From positions 174,876,526 through 174,940,525 of the forward strand of contig CM038039.1 in the NCBI GenBank assembly GCA_021397845.1: 64,000 nucleotides of DNA, written 5' to 3'. Positions 1 to 11,370 of this stretch are shown here, piece after piece. The notes under the pieces were generated by a model. It did not search any database. It saw only the letters and a list, made by a program, of their open reading frames with translations, and was not told the origin of the DNA. Position 1 is the stretch's first letter. The number at the start of each line of letters is the position of its first letter. Source of the DNA: Areca catechu. Lineage: Eukaryota > Streptophyta > Magnoliopsida > Arecales > Arecaceae. Made by a program: the position numbers and the translations under genes.

Positions 1-992
1 GCTCATCTCGAACTCACTCTGTATAAGCTTTGCAAATTCTTGACAAAAAGATTCATTAGTGGCACCAAATATAATATCATCAATATAGATTTGTAATACT
101 AAGAGATCATCGACCTTTTTTCTTTAAAAATAAGATAATATCTACATGACCCCTGGTAAATCCATTATCAATTAAAAATTACTTAATCTTTCATACCATG
201 CATGAGAGGCCTATTTTAAATCATAAATTTCTTTATGTAGTTTGAAAACATGATCAGGATGTGCATGATTTTTAAAACCAGGTGGTTGTTCTACATAAAT
301 TTCTTCAGCAATGTATTTATTCAAAAATTTACTTTTAACATCTATTTGAAATTATTTGAAATCCATAAAACATGTAAACACTAGAAGTAATCTAATAGCA
401 TTAAGCCTAGCTACTGGAGCAAAGGTTTCATCAAAATCAATTCCTTCTTCCTTTTTCTTGATTATAAATCCTTAGCTACCAATCTAGCCTTGTTTCTAGT
501 TACTATTCTATTTTCATCCAATTTATTTCTATATACCCATTTAGTACAAATTATATAAGCATTAGATAATCTTTTTATTAGTATCCAAACCTTATTTCTT
601 TTAAATTGATTTAATTCCTTTTGCATAGCAATCATCCAATTTGGATCTTTTTCAGCTTCTTCAATACATTTAGGTTCTACTTGTGAAACAAAAGCAATAT
701 AATCATATTCATTTGTAATAAAAGATCTAGTTCTTACCCCTTTTGATGGACCTTCTAAGATTAATTTCCTAGGGTATCCATGAGCATACCTCCATTCCTT
801 AGGTAAGTCCTTGTGCTCCGATGAAGGTCTTTTGGCCTCTTCTTCATTCTCCTTATTTTGATCTTCTTCACTCTCTTTGGAAGGATCATCATTTAGAGTC
901 AAGTTCTTAAGTCCTTGAATACCTGAAATGTCATCAGAAATATCCTCTTTTCTAGAGGGCTTGTTAGTAGACTCTTCAAGCACAACATGCAT
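1..992 (-). pseudogene. SIRE-like copia reverse transcriptase, partial
   Basis: Minus-strand RT of a Ty1/copia element, which would copy element RNA into DNA in virus-like particles. The frame at 462-992 begins with a charged IN-RT linker and runs into the RT start, with KWVYRNKLDEN and NKARLVAKDL, typical of the SIRE/Maximus lineage. Toward the window start the RT continues in broken frames. The catalytic YIDD box is readable at 76-87 and is followed by IIFGATNESF. Frame changes and stops between about 130 and 460 show that it is dead. The RT and RNase H C-termini lie outside the window. The copia class is certain; the SIRE-like lineage rests on motif resemblance. Confidence 0.85.
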
Positions 993-1222
993 AGACTCTT
1001 GTACTACATGTGTTCTTTTATTGAAAACTTGTATGCCCTGCTAGATATGGAGTATCCTAAGAAGATACCCTCATCTGACTTGGCATCAAATTTGCTTAAA
1101 TTATCTTTACCATTGTTTAATATGAAACACTAGTAACCAAATGCATGAAAATACTTTAAAGTAGGTTTTCCTTATTTCCAGAGTTCATATGATATTTTCT
1201 TTAAAATTGGTCAAATTAAAAC

Positions 1223-1636
1223 TCAGTTTAAAATATAACACACAGTATTTATAGCTTCAATCCAAAAATATCTAGAAAAATCATTTTTGCAAAGCATTGT
1301 GTGTATCATTTCTTCTAAAGTCCTATTTTTTCTTTCTACCATCCCATTTTGTTGAAGTATCCTAGGTGTAGAAAAATTATGTTTAATGCCTTTTTCATTG
1401 CAAAACATTTCAAAATCTTGATTTTCAAATTCAAATCCATGATCACTTCGAATACAAATAATAAAAGTAGCTTTTTCATTTGCAACCTTTCTATAAAACT
1501 TTATGAAAGCAAAAAAAGATTCATCTTTATGTGCTAAGAATAAAACTCGAGTAAAACGAGAGAAATCATCAACTATAACTAATCCATATCTCTTGCCTCC
1601 TAGGCTTGTGGTCCTAGTTGGCCCAAAAAGATCCAT
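1223..1636 (-). pseudogene. SIRE-like copia integrase core
   Basis: Integrase catalytic core of the same minus-strand copia element. The D-D-E residues are all visible: D in MDLFGPT, D in IRSDHGFEFEN and E in GMVERKNR. The open stretch ends at YFWIEAINTVCYILN; the integrase C-terminal part (KYFHAFGY-like) continues in broken frames at about 1000-1220. It would join element cDNA into host DNA. It overlaps the preceding GAG-pre-integrase frame by a frameshift at about 1600-1636. The core is well kept, but the polyprotein is not continuous. Confidence 0.85.
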
Positions 1637-1995
1637 TGGAGTAGTTCTAGTGGCCTAGAAGTTGAAACAATTCCTTTTGATTTAAAAGAGGTTCTTGTTT
1701 GTTTTCCAAGTTGGCAAGCATCACAAATTTTATCTTTTTCAAATATAAATTTTAGTAAATCTTTAACTAAATCATGTTTGCATAATTTAAAAAGTAAATG
1801 CATGCATGCATGACCTAATCTACGATGCCATAACCAACTAGTCTCATTTATTGTGGCATTTATTGCAACTAGGCATTCACCATCTTGTATAGGTAAATTA
1901 TCAAGATCAACTAGGTAGATATTGCCATACCTATTTCCAATAAATTTTAGCCCATTATCATCAAGACTAGTGTTTGGATATGCCGGTTCAAACAT
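1600..1995 (-). pseudogene. Copia GAG-pre-integrase (HHCC) domain, truncated
   Basis: Zinc-binding N-terminal part of the copia integrase. The signature is WHRRLGHA with the paired histidines, followed by ICDACQLGKQTR with the paired cysteines. Only the C-terminal half of the domain group is present. The sequence upstream in element terms (protease and gag) is missing because at about 1996 the copia homology stops and a GC-richer gypsy LTR-like region begins. The matching other half was not found anywhere in the window. Confidence 0.8.
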
Positions 1996-1996
1996 A

Positions 1997-2818
1997 GATC
2001 AGCCACCGGTTCGATCGCCTGAACACTCCCTCCTGAACTAGGCATGTCGAACCAAAGTACCCAGAATAAGCCGAATTGTTAATGACAAGATGAAGACACA
2101 ACCCTCGATCTCTATCGAAGAGTTTGACTTCAGCCTCTGCCGAAGACATAACCCTCAACCTCAGCCGGAGGCCCGACCTTCCGTCTCGGTCAAAGACATG
2201 GTCTTCAGCGTTTGTTGAAGACACGATCTTCGGCTTCGGCCACAGGCATAGTTCCGAAGATATCTTGGGATGAAAGCACCCCCTTCGATCCAGCCATGGA
2301 CATTCCTGAAAAGGAAGCCCGAAGGTAGATCTCCAACCAACCTCAAGCTTACACAAACGTGGGAGATAACAGCTATGATCGACTATCACCTCCAGAGTAG
2401 AACTACATCGAAGTGGCCACGTGGTCACTAACCCCAACTGTAACATCTTTGGCCAGACTAGAACCATTCAATAACCACCCACAGTTATGGACAGAGGGAA
2501 ATCCATTAACTCCCCCCATCATAATCGTAGGAAAGAGGATGGAACCACAGGCCAGACCAGCCGATATAAATACTGGTAACAGGGGACATTCCATGTAAGG
2601 TTACAACGAAACCTTGAAAATCCAGAGTTCTTTTCCTTGCCATCCTCCCTTCTCAGAATCTTCCCCATTCTATTACTAGAGCCCACCTCTGACTTAGGCA
2701 TCGAAGTGTCCCCCGCTGTAGAACATCTGGCCAGGGATCTATTTTGCAGGTAAACTAGGGAGCGAACATGTAAACCAGTAGCTTCACCTAGTCAGAAAAG
2801 GGATTTCACACCAACAGA
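1997..2818 (+). repeat. LTR-like 5' end of a Tat-type gypsy element
   Basis: Non-coding region between the copia break and the gypsy primer-binding site. It holds a 25-bp tandem array (2091-2254), a TATA box (TATAAATA at 2565-2572) and the sequence ending in CACCAACAG that usually borders a Tat primer-binding site. I therefore read it as the 5' LTR, probably cut at its left end. No matching 3' copy was found at the far end near 14.8 kb, so its length and borders are not confirmed. Open frames within it are incidental. Confidence 0.6.
2091..2254 (+). repeat. 25-bp tandem repeat in LTR U3
   Basis: Six consecutive 25-bp units with no spacing error (2091-2115, 2116-2140, 2141-2165, 2166-2190, 2191-2215, 2216-2240) and a partial seventh. 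The unit resembles CGAAGACA followed by a CTTCAGCCTC-like half. Units differ from each other at several positions. The array lies about 320 bp upstream of the TATA box, where enhancer-like repeats sit in other retrotransposon LTRs. Confidence 0.85.
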
Positions 2819-2840
2819 TTGGCATGCTAGGTAGGGGGGC
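2819..2840 (+). promoter_or_regulatory. Primer-binding site region of Tat-type gypsy
   Basis: TTGGCATGCTAGGTAGGGG directly follows the ACACCAACAGA LTR border. Tat-group elements usually start here with TTGGCGC-type sequence complementary to a tRNA 3' end; GCATGC in place of a CpG-containing site fits methyl-cytosine decay. It primes minus-strand cDNA synthesis. Confidence 0.6.
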
Positions 2841-2845
2841 AGGGC

Positions 2846-4330
2846 ATGAAGAGTATACCAAGAGCACGCCAAGCATCTACTATTAGATCCCTTAAGAAAA
2901 AGGGAAAGTGTAAGGAGTCTCCAATGGTGATAGGAATGACTCAGAACACCTCAGCAAGTAGAAGTCGTGTTCCGTTCTAGAGGGGTGAACCCCCGATAGG
3001 GAACGATGTTCCGCCTCCCATGCTTGTCATGGGATAGTAGTAGTTTGAGACTCTCCTGAACCAGGTCAACACTCTCACAGCTATGGTTCAGGACTTTTAA
3101 GATAAAGCCTTCCAGGTGGGGCATCCACCAACCACCTCCAGACGTAGCTCTCGATCCGGAGAAAAAGAGCCCCTTGAGAAAGGCCCACCCATCTTTCCCT
3201 CCATCTTCGACCCACTCTTGAGGGCCGTAGCTTAAGAATGCCTAGACCCATCGATTCACTGTGAAAAGGAAAGAGGCTTAGGCAATCTTCATCTGCTTCC
3301 TTCGAAGACTCTACTCCTGGAAAGGACCTACTGAAAGAGGTCCACCCAAATTACGAAGTGAAGCTTAAGGCCCTCGAGTCGGAGGTTACGAAGCTTCAGG
3401 AGCAGAAGAACCATGGTGACCTTGTGGCGAGTGAGCTGCGCGCTCCATACATCGCTTCCATCATGGTCAAAGTTGTTCTAGGCACTTTAGGGTCCCCCAG
3501 ATGGAGCCCTACAACGGCAACACCGATCCACTTGATCATCGGGCAGTTTCAAGGCCCACATGATGATTCAAGGTGCTACGGATGCGCTGTACTACCTCGC
3601 ATTCCTGGTCACTCTAATGAAAGCCACTCAGATATGGTACTCAAGCATACGCTCACGTACCATCATTCTTTTTTCGAGCTAGAAAAATTGTTTATCTTGC
3701 ATTTCAGGACCTGCCGCAAGACCCCCCGCAACACATATACTTTGTTCCTCCTTCATCAGAATGAAGGAGAAAGTTTGTGAGATTACATCTCTAGATTTAA
3801 CTTGGCTATGCTTGAGATCCCTAATCTCAACAAGCATGTAGCCATGTCTGCGTCAAAAAAGGGGCTCCGTAAGTCCAGGCACACTTTTACCCTGGACAAA
3901 AAGTTCCCCAAAAGCAATGCTGAGCTCCTATCGAGATCTTAAAAGTATACCAACACCGAAGAGCAAGCAGTGAATCGGTGGCTAGCCAATGGGAATCCCC
4001 TCCTGAAGAAGAAAAATAGCAGGGAACAAGGCCCCCGTGCACCCAACAACAATAACAACAAAAAATATCCTGATCGACGACGAAGTCCCTGGCCTAGAGC
4101 ACCGAGCAGGAGATTTGACTCATATACCACCCTCAACCTCCCTAGAGAAAAGATCCTACTAGAGATAGAGAAAGAAAACTATTTCCAACGGCCATATCCC
4201 ATGAAGGCATCCTCTTCCGTGAGGAATAGGAACAAATACTATCGATTCCACCGGGACAATGGCCATGACACCGAAGAGTGCATCTGCTTAGAGATTCCAT
4301 CGAGGATCTTATCAAGAGTGGTTATCTAGG
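2846..4330 (+). pseudogene. Tat-type gypsy gag, decayed
   Basis: Remains of the capsid/nucleocapsid gene. Reading starts at the ATG at 2846 (MKSIPRARQ) and crosses several stops and frameshifts. Recognisable pieces are ETLLNQVNTLTAMVQ near 3045-3095, the capsid stretch at about 3480-3800 split over two frames (LHFRTCRKT, then HQNEGESL followed by RDYISRFNLAMLEIP past a stop), and the basic linker with NRWLANGNPLLKKK at 3970-4100. The zinc knuckle reads NKYYRFHRDNGHDTEEC at about 4230-4285, where the first cysteine has become tyrosine. The length is normal for the group; function is lost. Confidence 0.8.
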
Positions 4331-4436
4331 GCAGTACAACGGTCGCCAGGGACATCGATTAGAAGCTACCATTCCCTAGAGGGCCCCTAAAGAAGCTGAA
4401 CTACAAAACCAGAGGCCCACCAACGAGAATGTAGGG

Positions 4437-5107
4437 ATGCTACATCGACTGATCAACCGGAGAATAGCTGAAGATGATGCCCCAAAGTGGCTCAAAGACA
4501 ACAATGCAATACTCTTCTTTGATGATGACCTCATGGGGGTCCAGCTCTCGCATGATGACCCTGTTGTAATATTGGTCGTTGTGGCCAATTATGATGTAAG
4601 GCATATTTTGGTTGATAATGGAAGTTCTGCCGACGTCTTACTCTACAATGAATTTTCTCAGATGTGCCTACCTAAAAACAAATTGCAAAGATACCCTATA
4701 CCACTAACTGGCTTCAGAGGCAACCAGGTCAATGTTGAGGGAGAAATAATATTGCCTGTAACCCTCGGAACTAAGCCTCGATAAAAGACACTACCAATCA
4801 ACTTCACGATGCCCGAACCCCTTCGACCTACAACATGATTCTGGGATGGCCCACCCTGAACAAATTCCACGCCATAGTGTCAACTTATCACCTCTTGGTA
4901 CGTTTTCCCACCAGGAGAGGCATCGGAGAAGCCAGGGGCGATCAAAGAATGGCACGACAGTGCTTGATGATTCAAGACAAGCACTCCAACGATCCTATAA
5001 CTTGGGATCAATTAGATCCGAGGGACCCAACCATAGACTCTGGTGAACCCATGGAAAGAACCATCCCAGTGCAACTAACTAAAGAGGACCCCACCAGGGT
5101 CGTGTAG
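4437..5107 (+). pseudogene. Tat-type gypsy protease region
   Basis: Aspartic protease domain and the linker to RT, split between two frames (4437-4784 and 4835-5107). The active-site loop is LVDNGSSADVLLYNEF at about 4608-4655; the family normally has D-T/S-G, so the middle residue is changed to N. The second flap-side motif, MILGWPTLNKFHA, is at 4835 onward and is in another frame. A TAG at 5105-5107 closes the linker. It would have processed the polyprotein. Confidence 0.85.
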
Positions 5108-5110
5108 ATC

Positions 5111-6413
5111 GGAAGCATGCTCGACGAGGAAACCAAAGTGAAGCTGATCTGTTTCCTCAAAAACAATATCGATGTCTTCTCCTGGTCAGCATCGAACATC
5201 CCAGGAATTCCAGCCGAAGTAATTACTCATTGGTTGGAAATCACCCCCGAATATAAGTCGGTTCGACAGAAGAAAAGGAATTTCACCCCTGAAAGGTAGA
5301 AGGTAGTAGATGAAGAAGTGAACAAACTCATCAAGGCGAGATTCATTCGAAAAACGCATTATCCTGAATGGTTGGCCAACATGGTAATGGTGAAGAAAGA
5401 TAACGGCAAGTGGAGGATCTGTATTGACTACACAGACCTCAACAAAGCCTACCCAAATGATTGCTTTTCCCTTTCAAAGATCGACCAATTGGTTGATGCC
5501 ACCGCTGGGCACCAACTATTAAGCTTCATGGATGCCTTCTCTGGATACAACCAGATCTGAATGGATCCCTAAGATGAGGAAAAGATAGCCTTCATCATCG
5601 ACAAAAGTCTTTACTACTACAAAATGATGCCGTTTGGGCTTAAGAATGCTGGGGCGACATTCTAAAGGCTAATTAACAAAGTGTTCAAGGAACAATTAGA
5701 GAGGAACATGAGGCCTATGTCGACGACATGATCGTCAAAAGCCTCCTTAAAGAAGATCACATCAAGAACCTAGAAGAATCATTCGAAGCCCTACAATGCC
5801 ATCATATGAAGTTAAATCCAACAAAGTGTGCCTTCGGGGTAACTTTAGGAAAGTTCTTGGGGTTCCTCGTTACTAAGAGTGGGATCGAGGCAAACCCCGA
5901 GAAAATCCAGGCCGTTAGGGATATGAGGCATCCTTCTTGCAAGAAGGAGGTATAGCAGCTGACAGGGAGGATCGCCTCCTTGAGCGAATTCATCTCCCAG
6001 TCGATCGAGAAATGCCTCCCTTTCTTCAAAGTACTTCGACAGTCCCGAGGCTTTGAATGGACCGAGGACTACAGCATTGCTTTTGAAGAACTGAAGTACT
6101 TGGAGAGTCCACCTTTACTCTCCAAACCTCAAAAGGGGTAAATACTCTACCTGCATCTCTCTGCATTGGATGAAGCAGTCAGTTCGGTCCTCATCTGGAG
6201 AGAGGAGGATGGCTCCTATAAGTTAATCTACTATATTAGCAAAGTCTTGCACAATGCTGAAACAAGATATTCAAAAATGCAAAAGCTGATTGACTCCTTG
6301 ATAATTGCGGCAAAGCGACTACGGCTTTATTTTCATGCCCACGCCATCGTGGTGTTGACTGATCAGCTTCCAAATGGGCCATGAAGTTAAGTGAGTTTGA
6401 CATCAACTTCCAT
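5111..6413 (+). pseudogene. Tat-type gypsy reverse transcriptase and RNase H
   Basis: RT followed by the gypsy RNase H. Visible in order: MLDEETKVKLICFLKNNIDVF (5117), EWLANMVMVKKDNGKWR and the LNKAYPND box (5380-5465), FMDAFSGYNQI (5527-5560), MMPFGLKNAGATF (5623-5665), the intact catalytic YVDD (5716-5727), and LGFLVTKSGIEANPEKI (5855-5910). RNase H follows at about 6150-6380 (SVLIWREEDG, YFHAHAIVVLTDQ). At least five in-frame stops, several of the CAG to TAG or TGG to TGA kind, and a frameshift near 5700 break it. The lineage call rests on the LNKAYPND and YVDDMIVKS boxes and on the second RNase H downstream. Confidence 0.88.
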
Positions 6414-6425
6414 CCCTAATCGGCT

Positions 6426-7097
6426 ATGAAAGCCCAAGTGCTATCCGACTTCTTGGCTGAGTGCACCTGGAAGTCCGAAGATGAAGACGAAGCACATCCA
6501 ATCGAAGAAGAAAGAGTCAATCTGAAGGGCATGGAGTCTTTTTGGGTACTCCATGTAGATGGGGCCTCCAACTCTTGTGGATGTGGAGCAGGCCTCATAC
6601 TAGCCGAACCGGATGGACACACAGTGGAGCAAGCACTTTGATTTTCCTTCCATGCTTTGAACAACCAGGCTGAGTACGAAGCCTTTCTTGTAGGACTCCT
6701 AATTGCCAAGAGCTTAGGGGTTCAGAGACTTCAGATCTTCTCGGACTCCCAGCTAGTGGTAAACCAGGTCAAAGGCGAGTTTGAAGCCAGGGATCCTATA
6801 ATGACCAAATACCTGAAAAACATACAAGCCCTATCCTCTTAATTGGAGTTCTTTGAGATCATTCATGTCCCCCGATCGGAGAACTCCAGGGTGGATGCAC
6901 TATCTAGGCTCGCCACCACCACTATAGAGTCCCTCGGTCATACCTTCATCGAACACATTGAAACTCTAAGCATAGCCGAAGAAACTTTGGAGGTGCACCA
7001 AATCGAGGCTGAACCCAGTTGGATAGATCCCATCCTTAAATTTTTGAATGAGGGCATACTACCAAAATACAAAGCAGAGGCCAAAAGGACCATCTGA
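6426..7097 (+). pseudogene. Additional archaeal-type RNase H (aRNH) of Tat element
   Basis: A second RNase H domain between the normal one and integrase, a known hallmark of the Tat lineage. Acidic residues of the fold are in place: D in WVLHVDGASNS (codon 6558-6560), E in NNQAEYEAFLVGL, D in IFSDSQLVVNQVKG and D in ENSRVDALSRLA. Stops after VEQAL (about 6640) and at 6840-6842 split it into three open pieces in one frame. Both stops look like single-base changes. The extra domain is thought to help degrade template RNA. Confidence 0.88.
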
Positions 7098-8250
7098 ATG
7101 GCATCCCAATACATCATTTTAGATAGGACCCTTTACAAAAGATCATTCTCCTAAATTCTGCTGAAGTGTTTGGGACCATTAGATGCTGACTATGCCCTAA
7201 GCAAAGTCCACGAAGGCATATGCAGAGATCACCTGGGGGTTAGGTCCTTGTCGTATAAAATAATACACCAGGGATACTATTGGCCCTCCATTCAAAAGGA
7301 TTTGATCGACTTTGTTCAAAGATGTGATCAATGCCAGAGGTATGCCAATGTCCAAAGACAACCAGCAAGCCATTTGACTTAGCTGACAGCACCCTGGCCC
7401 TTCGCCCAGTGGGACATGGATATCCTTGGCCCGTGCTCACTAGCATCCAGGCAAAGGAAGTTCCTCAGCATGGCTATCGATTACTTTACCAAGTGGGTTA
7501 AGGCTGAACCACTAGCTCACATCACAGAAGGCAATGTCAAAAATTTTGTCAAGAATTCCATCATATTCTGGTTTGGAATTCCACACACTATAATCACTAA
7601 TAATGGGAGGGAGTTTGACAACCCCAGATTTAAAGACTTCTGCACTCGATATCATGTACAATATAGGTTGACATCTGTCGGCCATCCGTAGTCTATTGGG
7701 GAGGTTGAAGTGATGAATCAGACCATTCTCCATGCTCTGAAGACATGGCTGAACGCCACAAAGGGACTTTGGGTAGAGGAGATGACCTCCATCCTCTAGG
7801 CATACCGGACAACCCCGAGAATGGCCACTAGTGAATCTCCGTTCAACTTGGCATATGGTACCGAAACAGTCCTTCCTATCGAAATCACCCGGCAATCTTT
7901 GAGAATCGACAAGTATGAAGAGTTTGGGAACCCTAAATGCAGGAGGGTGGACTTAGATCTACTACAGAGTACCAGACTCCAGGCCTAAATGAAAATGGCA
8001 ATGTATCAACAAAAAGTTGACAAATATTACAACTCTAGGATGAAAGAGCAAACCTTCCACACTAGGAACATGGTACTGCGAAGAACTGAAGTATCCAGAC
8101 TAACAGAGCAGGGCAAACTTTTCCCCAACTAGGAAGGACCATACCAAGTCAAAGAAGTTGTGCATCTAGGAACATATCGACTTGAGACTCTAGATGGCGT
8201 TGTGCTGCCCCGACCCTGAAATGTATAAAATCTTCGCAAGTACTATCAAT
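7098..8250 (+). pseudogene. Tat-type gypsy integrase
   Basis: Integrase with an HHCC zinc finger (VHEGICRDHLG then CDQCQR, 7200-7345), the catalytic core from 7416 (MDILGPC) and a C-terminal domain ending near 8250 with a GTYRLETLDG stretch. The first catalytic D (codon 7419-7421) is present. The second sits in ITNNGREF, where the expected D is N (codon about 7599-7601). The E is in GEVEVMNQT. Several stops (near 7688, 7798, 7986 and 8130) interrupt it. It lacks a chromodomain, as expected for Tat. Confidence 0.87.
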
Positions 8251-9054
8251 AAATATAACCCAAAGATTTTCATGAAACTCTAAAAAGCTCACCATCCCGA
8301 TGGTGCAATAGCAATCTCAATGATCCGTTCAATGATATCGAACAAAGGCACAAAGGCGAGCCTGATCCACTCGTCTTATCGGTATGTCCGACGAGCGCAA
8401 TGGACAACCCAATCAAGCTGCCAAATGATCAAAGGTGCAGGGATGGTTCATACAACCTACCTTATGGTGAATCCGAAGATGTGCCAGGGTGGGCCTAACC
8501 AGCCTACTTTATACTAAAGAAGGTGCAGGGACAGTTCATATAACCTACCCTATGGAAAATCTGAAGACGCGCCGGGACGTGCCTAATTAGCCTATCTTAA
8601 CTTCAACAGGGAAGCACAGGGAAGGCTCAAATGCCCTATCCTATGGTAAATCCGAAGATGTGTCGAAGTGAATCTACATCACTCACCCTGCTAACAATAA
8701 ACACTCCATGAGATGGCTTAATCGATCCCATCCCATTAGCAAATCTGAAATTGCTGTGCAAGTTAGTCACACTGCTGTCATACTGCAAAGCCCACGCTTC
8801 GTAATGTTCCAAGGTATGCCATTCATAGAGAAAGAAGGAAAGGGAAAAAAAGATACTTCCTTCATTGCATCTCGAGAACTTTACAAAAAAAAAAAGAGAG
8901 AGGAGTAGATAGTGGAAAGGCAGATCTAGAGACAATCCACCAGCCCCTTTCCACACCAGCAGGGGGTGCCAAATTTTTGAGAGGAGGATGGGGAGGCTAT
9001 CGACTTCCCTTCCGACTTGGACTCCGACTCCTCTTCGAAGTCGGAGTCATATTC
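8251..9054 (+). repeat. Post-pol spacer with about 87-bp tandem repeats
   Basis: Non-coding spacer between pol and the antisense modules. At 8430-8692 there are three imperfect units of about 85-90 bp, each with a GGTGCAGGGA-like start, a CCTA-CCTATGG centre and an ATCCGAAGATGTGCC-like part; a fainter fourth may precede them. A purine run at 8884-8908 and a second, GAGAGGAGGATGGGGAGG, at 8979-8996 resemble internal polypurine tracts. No coding function was seen. Confidence 0.65.
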
Positions 9055-9456
9055 CTAACTAGGGAAGGGGACAGAGGGCCTAATGTTCTCCAGGCTCTTC
9101 AAGTGGTAGTACTGGAAGGCCTTGTCCCGGTGCTCCTGGAACCCCTGGTGGTAAGAGTCCAGGACCGCCTCGATGACCTCATCCTTGAAGGCTGATGATG
9201 CCATGAATTTTGTGATGGCCTCTACCGCCTCCTTCTTGGCCTCTTCTGCATCTGCGATGGCCTCCTCGACTCGAGCCCTGGCCTCCTCCAGAAGGGCCTC
9301 CAAGACCCGTGCTTTTTTCTCCAAATGGGCAATGTCCCCCTGCAGGTCGTCGTCATCATCCCCTCGATGAACCTTTCCACTAGGATCACCCTCTGCCTGA
9401 GAGCTAGAAGCCCTCTTCCTAGCCATCCTTCGAAGTTCTGAAATGTTAAACTTCAT
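9055..9456 (-). CDS. Antisense coiled-coil protein, module A (133 aa)
   Basis: Uninterrupted minus-strand frame starting MKFNISELRRMARKR. It then has an acidic cluster (GDDDDDLQGD) and a long alanine/glutamate-rich heptad stretch typical of a coiled coil (LEALLEEARARVEEA), and ends with HLKSLENIRPSVPFPS. The N-terminus aligns with the exon-like starts of modules B (MRPNLAQLKRAAKER) and C (IRPDLGWL), so it is one of three related copies. It is shorter than they are and lacks the N-terminal Transposase_28-like part. Tat elements are known to carry antisense frames after pol; their role is unknown. Of the three it is the only copy without a stop. Confidence 0.6.
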   Translation of the reverse strand: MKFNISELRRMARKRASSSQAEGDPSGKVHRGDDDDDLQGDIAHLEKKARVLEALLEEARARVEEAIADAEEAKKEAVEAITKFMASSAFKDEVIEAVLDSYHQGFQEHRDKAFQYYHLKSLENIRPSVPFPS

Positions 9457-10242
9457 TTCTGTGATGTGCTAAGGAGAAGAGGATGACAACTTTCGAAGTA
9501 GAAGTTTGAGATTTTGATGGCCTCCGAAAGGAAAGAGATTGGTCCTATTTTAAGGGATCTTGTGCCCACGAACGGCCGCAGAAAATTGTGCCCCATACAT
9601 TTCCCCAGGATTGCCAGAAGGTGCCACATGTCGAAATTACACCTCCTACCAGATGGCTACTCTGGGAACGGTATAGTCGCCAACAACTGCTCTCAAGAAT
9701 AGAGGCTAACGGTGCTTCGAACAAGGGTGATTTCCCTCGGGCAGTTACAACATTAATGGCCGCTTCCCAGAAAGGAAAGCATGGCGGCACCCAGGATGCG
9801 TGGAGATGCGACCGTTTGAATATCCGTGCATTCGACATGGATAGCCAAAAATGTGCTTGATGTCCCCCAACAAATTGCCAATGATGGAGTGACATCTAGC
9901 CGTCATGCTACCACCGATGCAAAAAGGACAATTATGGTGGATGATCAACATCAGCACAACTGAGATTAATTTCGATCCAAGGGACCAGTCTGGTCCTTTC
10001 TGATCTGGTCAACCATACCAGGGAAATCAGCAACGGCATTACGACCCCACTTCGAAGTTCATCTTCAACCAAGTCAAGAACATCGGCTCCGAACTGGCCA
10101 TGTCGTCAGCTCATCCATCGGAAAAGAATCAACTTAAAAGAGACTAGTTTAAAAAGAATTAGTCATTTATTTCAAAGAGAAAAAATTCTCATCTAGAAGG
10201 AAGACATTACAAATAGCTAACAAAAGAGAAAATGCAATAATT
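9457..10242. other. Spacer upstream of module A, no supported gene
   Basis: Open frames on both strands overlap here without family motifs or consistent codon use. On the minus strand it reads as a possible 5' leader of module A, ending in pyrimidine-rich sequence just before the ATG. I saw no LTR border, tRNA or clear promoter box. Confidence 0.4.
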
Positions 10243-11370
10243 CTATTCCTTGTCAACACTCTTAGCAATCGAAATAGGAGTAGAGATCGAAGCTTCACCG
10301 GTGACCATCCCACTGCCTTCACTAGAACGCGTCGATGCCGCATCGGACTGAACCTTGGAGTCTTCAGCTCTGTCCCCCAGAATAGTAATCGAAGACAAGT
10401 CCAGGTTGGGGTAAAGTTTCTTAACTTTATCCAGGCAATCGACGTAACCCGAAAGGTAACTCTTCAATGCAGCTTCGCGTGCTTCATCTTTGAAGGCCTG
10501 AGAACTTTTGTAAGCCTCAACGGCCTTGGAAGACCTTTCCTCGGCTTAGGCAGCCCTCTGGTTGGCCATTGAAAGGCTTGTCTTCATTTCATCGATCCTC
10601 CTCGCTAATTCGACTTGATGAAATATCAGTCCCTCAGCATCCCAAAGGGTCTCCCTCAATAACAGTTCGAGAGAGATCACCTTCCTTCTCTTCTTTTGCA
10701 GAATGATTACCATATCAGCTACCTGTGCCTGAAGAGTTCCCAGTTGTCTTCTTAGGATGTCGTTGGAGGTGACAGTCTTGCCTAACTCCTCTTCTACGGT
10801 GGCCCGAAGCCTTTCGGTAGCATCTTTCTCAACTACAGCCGAGGCCACCTGACTTCGGAGGTCCTCATTGAAGCTGATGGATTCATGGTCACCTTTCTCC
10901 AGCAAAGAAAGGCTATGAGAAACCTACGGATCAGGGAGCACATGCGAGGTTAATCTAGTCGATGAATATGGACAAGTAACACGCATGCCGGAGTCTACCT
11001 ATTATATCCCAAGAAGGATGGCATAAAAAGGATTCCCAGACTCCTGTCTCCCAGTTCCGGTGGTAGGTGTATCACACCCTACAAGACTCCTTTCTCCCCG
11101 GAGCTGCAGGCTTGGCATCTTCGACGTGCGAGGGAACCCCAATGGCATCTCACGGGCTTGACTTCTTAGATGGCCCGACCGGCACGGCGCCCCCAGGAGA
11201 AGCTGGTTCCCCCCTGAGGAAGAATCTATCTCGATTGGGACACTACTCCCAACCTGGGTGCACGACAATGCCAACACGCACCTCCACCTCCGATCTGATC
11301 TCCTTGCCTGGAAGCCTTTCATTCTCCTCTCCTTTGCTGCCCGCTTGAGCTGTGCTAGGTTTGGCCTCAT
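10243..11370 (-). pseudogene. Antisense coiled-coil protein, module B
   Basis: Second copy of the antisense module, in three open pieces. 11002-11370 starts MRPNLAQLKRAAKERR, the conserved module start. 10546-10905 is a coiled coil (RRQLGTLQAQVADMVIILQ, LELLLRETLWDAEG). 10243-10467 is an acidic/serine-rich tail containing KKLYPNLDLSSITI, which matches VYEVFPNLDHSIVP in module C. Stops or intron-like gaps separate the pieces. The frame at 11553-11744 upstream could be a further decayed part, but I could not assign it. Confidence 0.5.

Noticed and set aside
1988..2701. Several frames of 60-160 codons around the 25-bp repeats.
   Set aside because: A 25-bp period does not keep frame, and they overlap on both strands without motifs; they are products of an LTR.
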